Program-made: the position numbers and the translations under genes
Part shown: positions 62,901 to 64,000 of the stretch, one piece after another
How the letters are laid out: each line of letters begins with the position of its first letter
How positions within the stretch are numbered: the stretch's first letter is position 1
From: Orbilia blumenaviensis
Lineage: Eukaryota; Ascomycota; Orbiliomycetes; Orbiliales; Orbiliaceae
DNA: 64,000 bases
Direction of reading: 5' to 3'
Assembly (NCBI GenBank): GCA_036872755.1
Contig: JAVHNS010000021.1
Coordinates: forward strand, 62,001 to 126,000
The notes under the pieces: generated by a model
What the model was told of the DNA's origin: nothing
Databases searched by the model: none
What the model saw: only the letters and a program-made list of their open reading frames with translations

Positions 62901-64000
62901 AAAATAATTTAGAATAAGTGTACTTTTTTTACACTTTTGCTTTTATTCTAAATAAAGCATGAATGTAACCCGTGAACAATTTTGTTATCATAAGATATTT
63001 TATCTCTTATTTCCATTTTTTATCAAAATGGTTCAGACTATGTCTTCAATCCCTATTAATAAGTGGATTACAGGGCTTTCGTGGTATGGTTATTGTAAAT
63101 AAAATACTCACATACTAGTCGTTGAACCTCCATATATTCTCCATGAAAGGATTATGTTTTATATAAAATATAATTTTATTTAATATATGTTTGGTGGCAA
63201 ATTGTCCTTTATACTACTCATTATTATTTAAATATAATGGTGACTCAGGAGTTCCTTGCATTAACCCTGCTTTCTATTATATTTAATTCTATAAAAAATT
63301 TGTGCAGAAACTCAAAATATAAACAATAACTTAATGACTTTTATATTGAATCTAAACCAGTTTAAATATTAAAGCCATAATTATTTTAATTTTCTTTGCC
63401 GATTCATTTCATTTTTAATTTTAAGTATTCGATTAACACCCTCTTCTCTAAAATGTATCTTATCTTTCATTAAAAAAGCTGCCTTACAAAAATATTGATA
63501 ATCCAATAGCTTGACACCAAATAAATGATTTTTTTCAAAAAAAGGTATAATTTTGTTTAAGATATCATCAAATTTATATACAACAAAGTTTACACTATTT
63601 GGCCTAGTAGATACCCTTTCTATTATACCACACCCTAAATAATTTTTTATAATATTTAATAAATCTGCATCACGTGAATGTTGGGAAATTGAAAACGCTA
63701 ATAAAACCTGAGATCTTTTTTCATTTTTTTTTACTTTAAAGTAAAAACATCCTTCTCCATTCACGAATCCTGCTAATCATAAGGGGTTTTTAATAACTTG
63801 TAAAGATACAATTGGCCTTTCAACTGGGATAATATTAGGAAACATTGTTTTTAATGTTACAGTTAATCCTTTATTCATAGAAGCTCTAATAGATAAAATT
63901 TTATTTAAACCTTCTAAATGTAAATGTTCTTTATTTCACATTAAATCAACTGCCTTAGTAAAAAGTTCAAAATCTGCTCGTTTTTGAGTTAACAAATTAT
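60000..64000 (-). CDS. cox3: cox3, cytochrome c oxidase subunit 3, 3' part (5 exons seen)
   Basis: Complex IV membrane subunit; the 5' exons lie beyond 64000. Exons seen: 62976-62963 (14 nt, FHGLH), 61436-61365 (VIIGTIFIAVGFWRILAYHS...), 60872-60837 (HLGFEASILYWH), 60498-60488 (11 nt, FVDV) and 60045-60000 (VWLFLYVSVYYWGS and TAG). Each exon except the last ends in T, each intron ends in G, and the frame is kept throughout. The order and sequence match the last two helices of Cox3, including the HxxGFE and YWHFVDVVW blocks. Four introns occur within the last 70 codons, and a fifth enters from the left edge of the gene. A decayed extra copy of the GTIFIAVG segment lies at 61830-61866 inside one intron. 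Confidence 0.92.
60046..60487 (-). other. cox3 intron, ORF-less, shared family
   Basis: 442 nt between FVDV and VWLFLY. Blocks: CAAACTCCGGTAACATCC, then CGCGGAACTAAATTACG and GTAAAAGCGCAACGGGC. No coding content. Confidence 0.75.
60499..60836 (-). other. cox3 intron, ORF-less, shared family
   Basis: 338 nt between LYWH and FVDV. Blocks: CAAATTCCGGGAACTTATT, then CCGCGGATCTAAATCAA and GTAAAAGAGTAATGAGTAG. One of the shortest members of the family. Confidence 0.78.
60873..61364 (-). other. cox3 intron, ORF-less, shared family
   Basis: 492 nt between TDNH and HLGFE. Blocks: CCAAATTCCGAAAACTCCC, then TATCGTGGAACTAAGTCAG and GTAAAAGCGCAACGAGTAG. No nuclease gene. Confidence 0.75.
61437..61829 (-). 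other. Group I core between the cox3 exon remnant and exon VIIG
   Basis: CAAATTCCGGGGAATCCCT, then TCACGGAACTAACCTA and GAAAAGCGCATCGAGTAG: the shared family again, with no ORF. It starts right after the decayed exon copy (61830-61866) and ends at the real exon 61436, so it would form an intron of its own if the copy were an exon. Confidence 0.65.
61830..61866 (-). pseudogene. Decayed extra copy of a cox3 exon segment
   Basis: The minus strand reads FGTTFIAWG. Its DNA, GGTACTACTTTTATTGCT, differs at one of 18 bases from the real exon (GGTACTATTTTTATTGCT, near 61425-61408), and the flank AATTTGG has one extra T. It lies between an endonuclease-bearing part and an ORF-less core of the same intron. 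Confidence 0.65.
61985..62880 (-). pseudogene. LAGLIDADG_1 endonuclease with several frameshifts (cox3 intron)
   Basis: Motif 1 is INPLFITGFIVAEGCF (Val replaces the usual Asp or Ser before AEG). A frameshift in an A-run near 62775 follows, then WYVEAVFSICLHSRYLPLLE and YFGGIGRISKEKTVHI. Another shift leads to PHFVKYPLIIKKQGDLLLFK, MAVFTTNGCFAITEY (a poor second motif) and KIKFGINKGR. It is clearly inactive. Confidence 0.7.
63000..63160 (-). other. Group I 3' core of the upstream cox3 intron
   Basis: R-like AGGTTCAACGACTAGTATG (63105-63130) and S-like GAAGACATAGTCTGAACC, then hairpin CCATTTTGATAAAAAATGG. The S block plus hairpin match nad5 intron 1 (near 34165), so the two introns belong to one family. 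Confidence 0.7.
63381..64000 (-). CDS. LAGLIDADG_1 homing endonuclease, C-terminal two thirds (cox3 intron, runs off the window)
   Basis: Open in code 4 from the window edge to TAA at 63381. Visible are LLTQKRADFELFTKAVDL (after the first repeat), RASMNKGLTVTL, motif 2 LWLAGFVNGEGCFYF, the block GVKLLDYQYFCKAAF and the end NEMNRQRKLK. No break is seen, so the enzyme may be intact; motif 1 lies beyond 64000. Confidence 0.8.

Noticed and set aside
1..64000. CRISPR array, bacterial operon or phage interpretation
   Set aside because: There are no regularly spaced repeats, no Shine-Dalgarno-led operons and no phage genes. TGA = Trp, respiratory-chain exons and group I introns fix it as fungal mitochondrial DNA.

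Overview
This window is part of a fungal mitochondrial genome. It is extremely AT-rich. TGA is read as tryptophan throughout (genetic code 4), for example in the cob, cox2 and nad5 exons and in nearly every endonuclease frame. Every gene I can recognise lies on the minus strand, so transcription runs from high to low coordinates. The Cox2 sequence (LAEGHQWYWSYQY, and [18 protein letters not shown] around the copper-A region) and the overlapping nad4L-nad5 pair fit Dikarya. They lean towards Basidiomycota, but I cannot place the organism further. I saw no rRNA or tRNA gene.

Gene order, 5' to 3' on the minus strand, is: cox3 (3' part, from beyond 64000 to 60000); cob (55853-40022, 9 exons); a nad2 5' fragment (39110-38883); nad4L (36106-35684); nad5 (35684-17132, at least 8 exons, sharing one base with nad4L as TAATG); nad6 (16272-15526); an acidic membrane-anchored ORF (15463-14660); cox2 (14140-3001, 7 exons); unidentified ORFs; and the 5' part of nad4 (258 to below 1). 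Together they encode subunits of complexes I, III and IV of the respiratory chain.

Most of the window is group I introns and their homing endonuclease (HE) genes: double-motif LAGLIDADG_1, LAGLIDADG_2 and GIY-YIG/NUMOD types. Exon joins were placed by reading-frame closure, protein conservation and the group I rule (exon ends in T, intron ends in G). They give complete frames for cob (1194 nt, 397 aa) and cox2 (756 nt, 251 aa). Several exons are tiny: 8, 13, 16 and 23 nt in cob, 9 nt in nad5, 11 and 14 nt in cox3.

The HE genes are in every state of the homing cycle, and many are nested or fused. A GIY-YIG gene sits inside another GIY-YIG gene with 16-bp flanking repeats. GIY-YIG genes interrupt LAGLIDADG genes in cob and nad5. 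Two introns carry LAGLIDADG_1 and LAGLIDADG_2 nucleases fused in one frame, in opposite orders. Degenerate extra copies of host exons (nad4L/nad5 junction, cox2 exon 6 twice, a cox3 exon) lie inside introns. GC-rich hairpin clusters dot the spacers and some insertion junctions. The spacers also hold degenerate ORFs with no assigned function.
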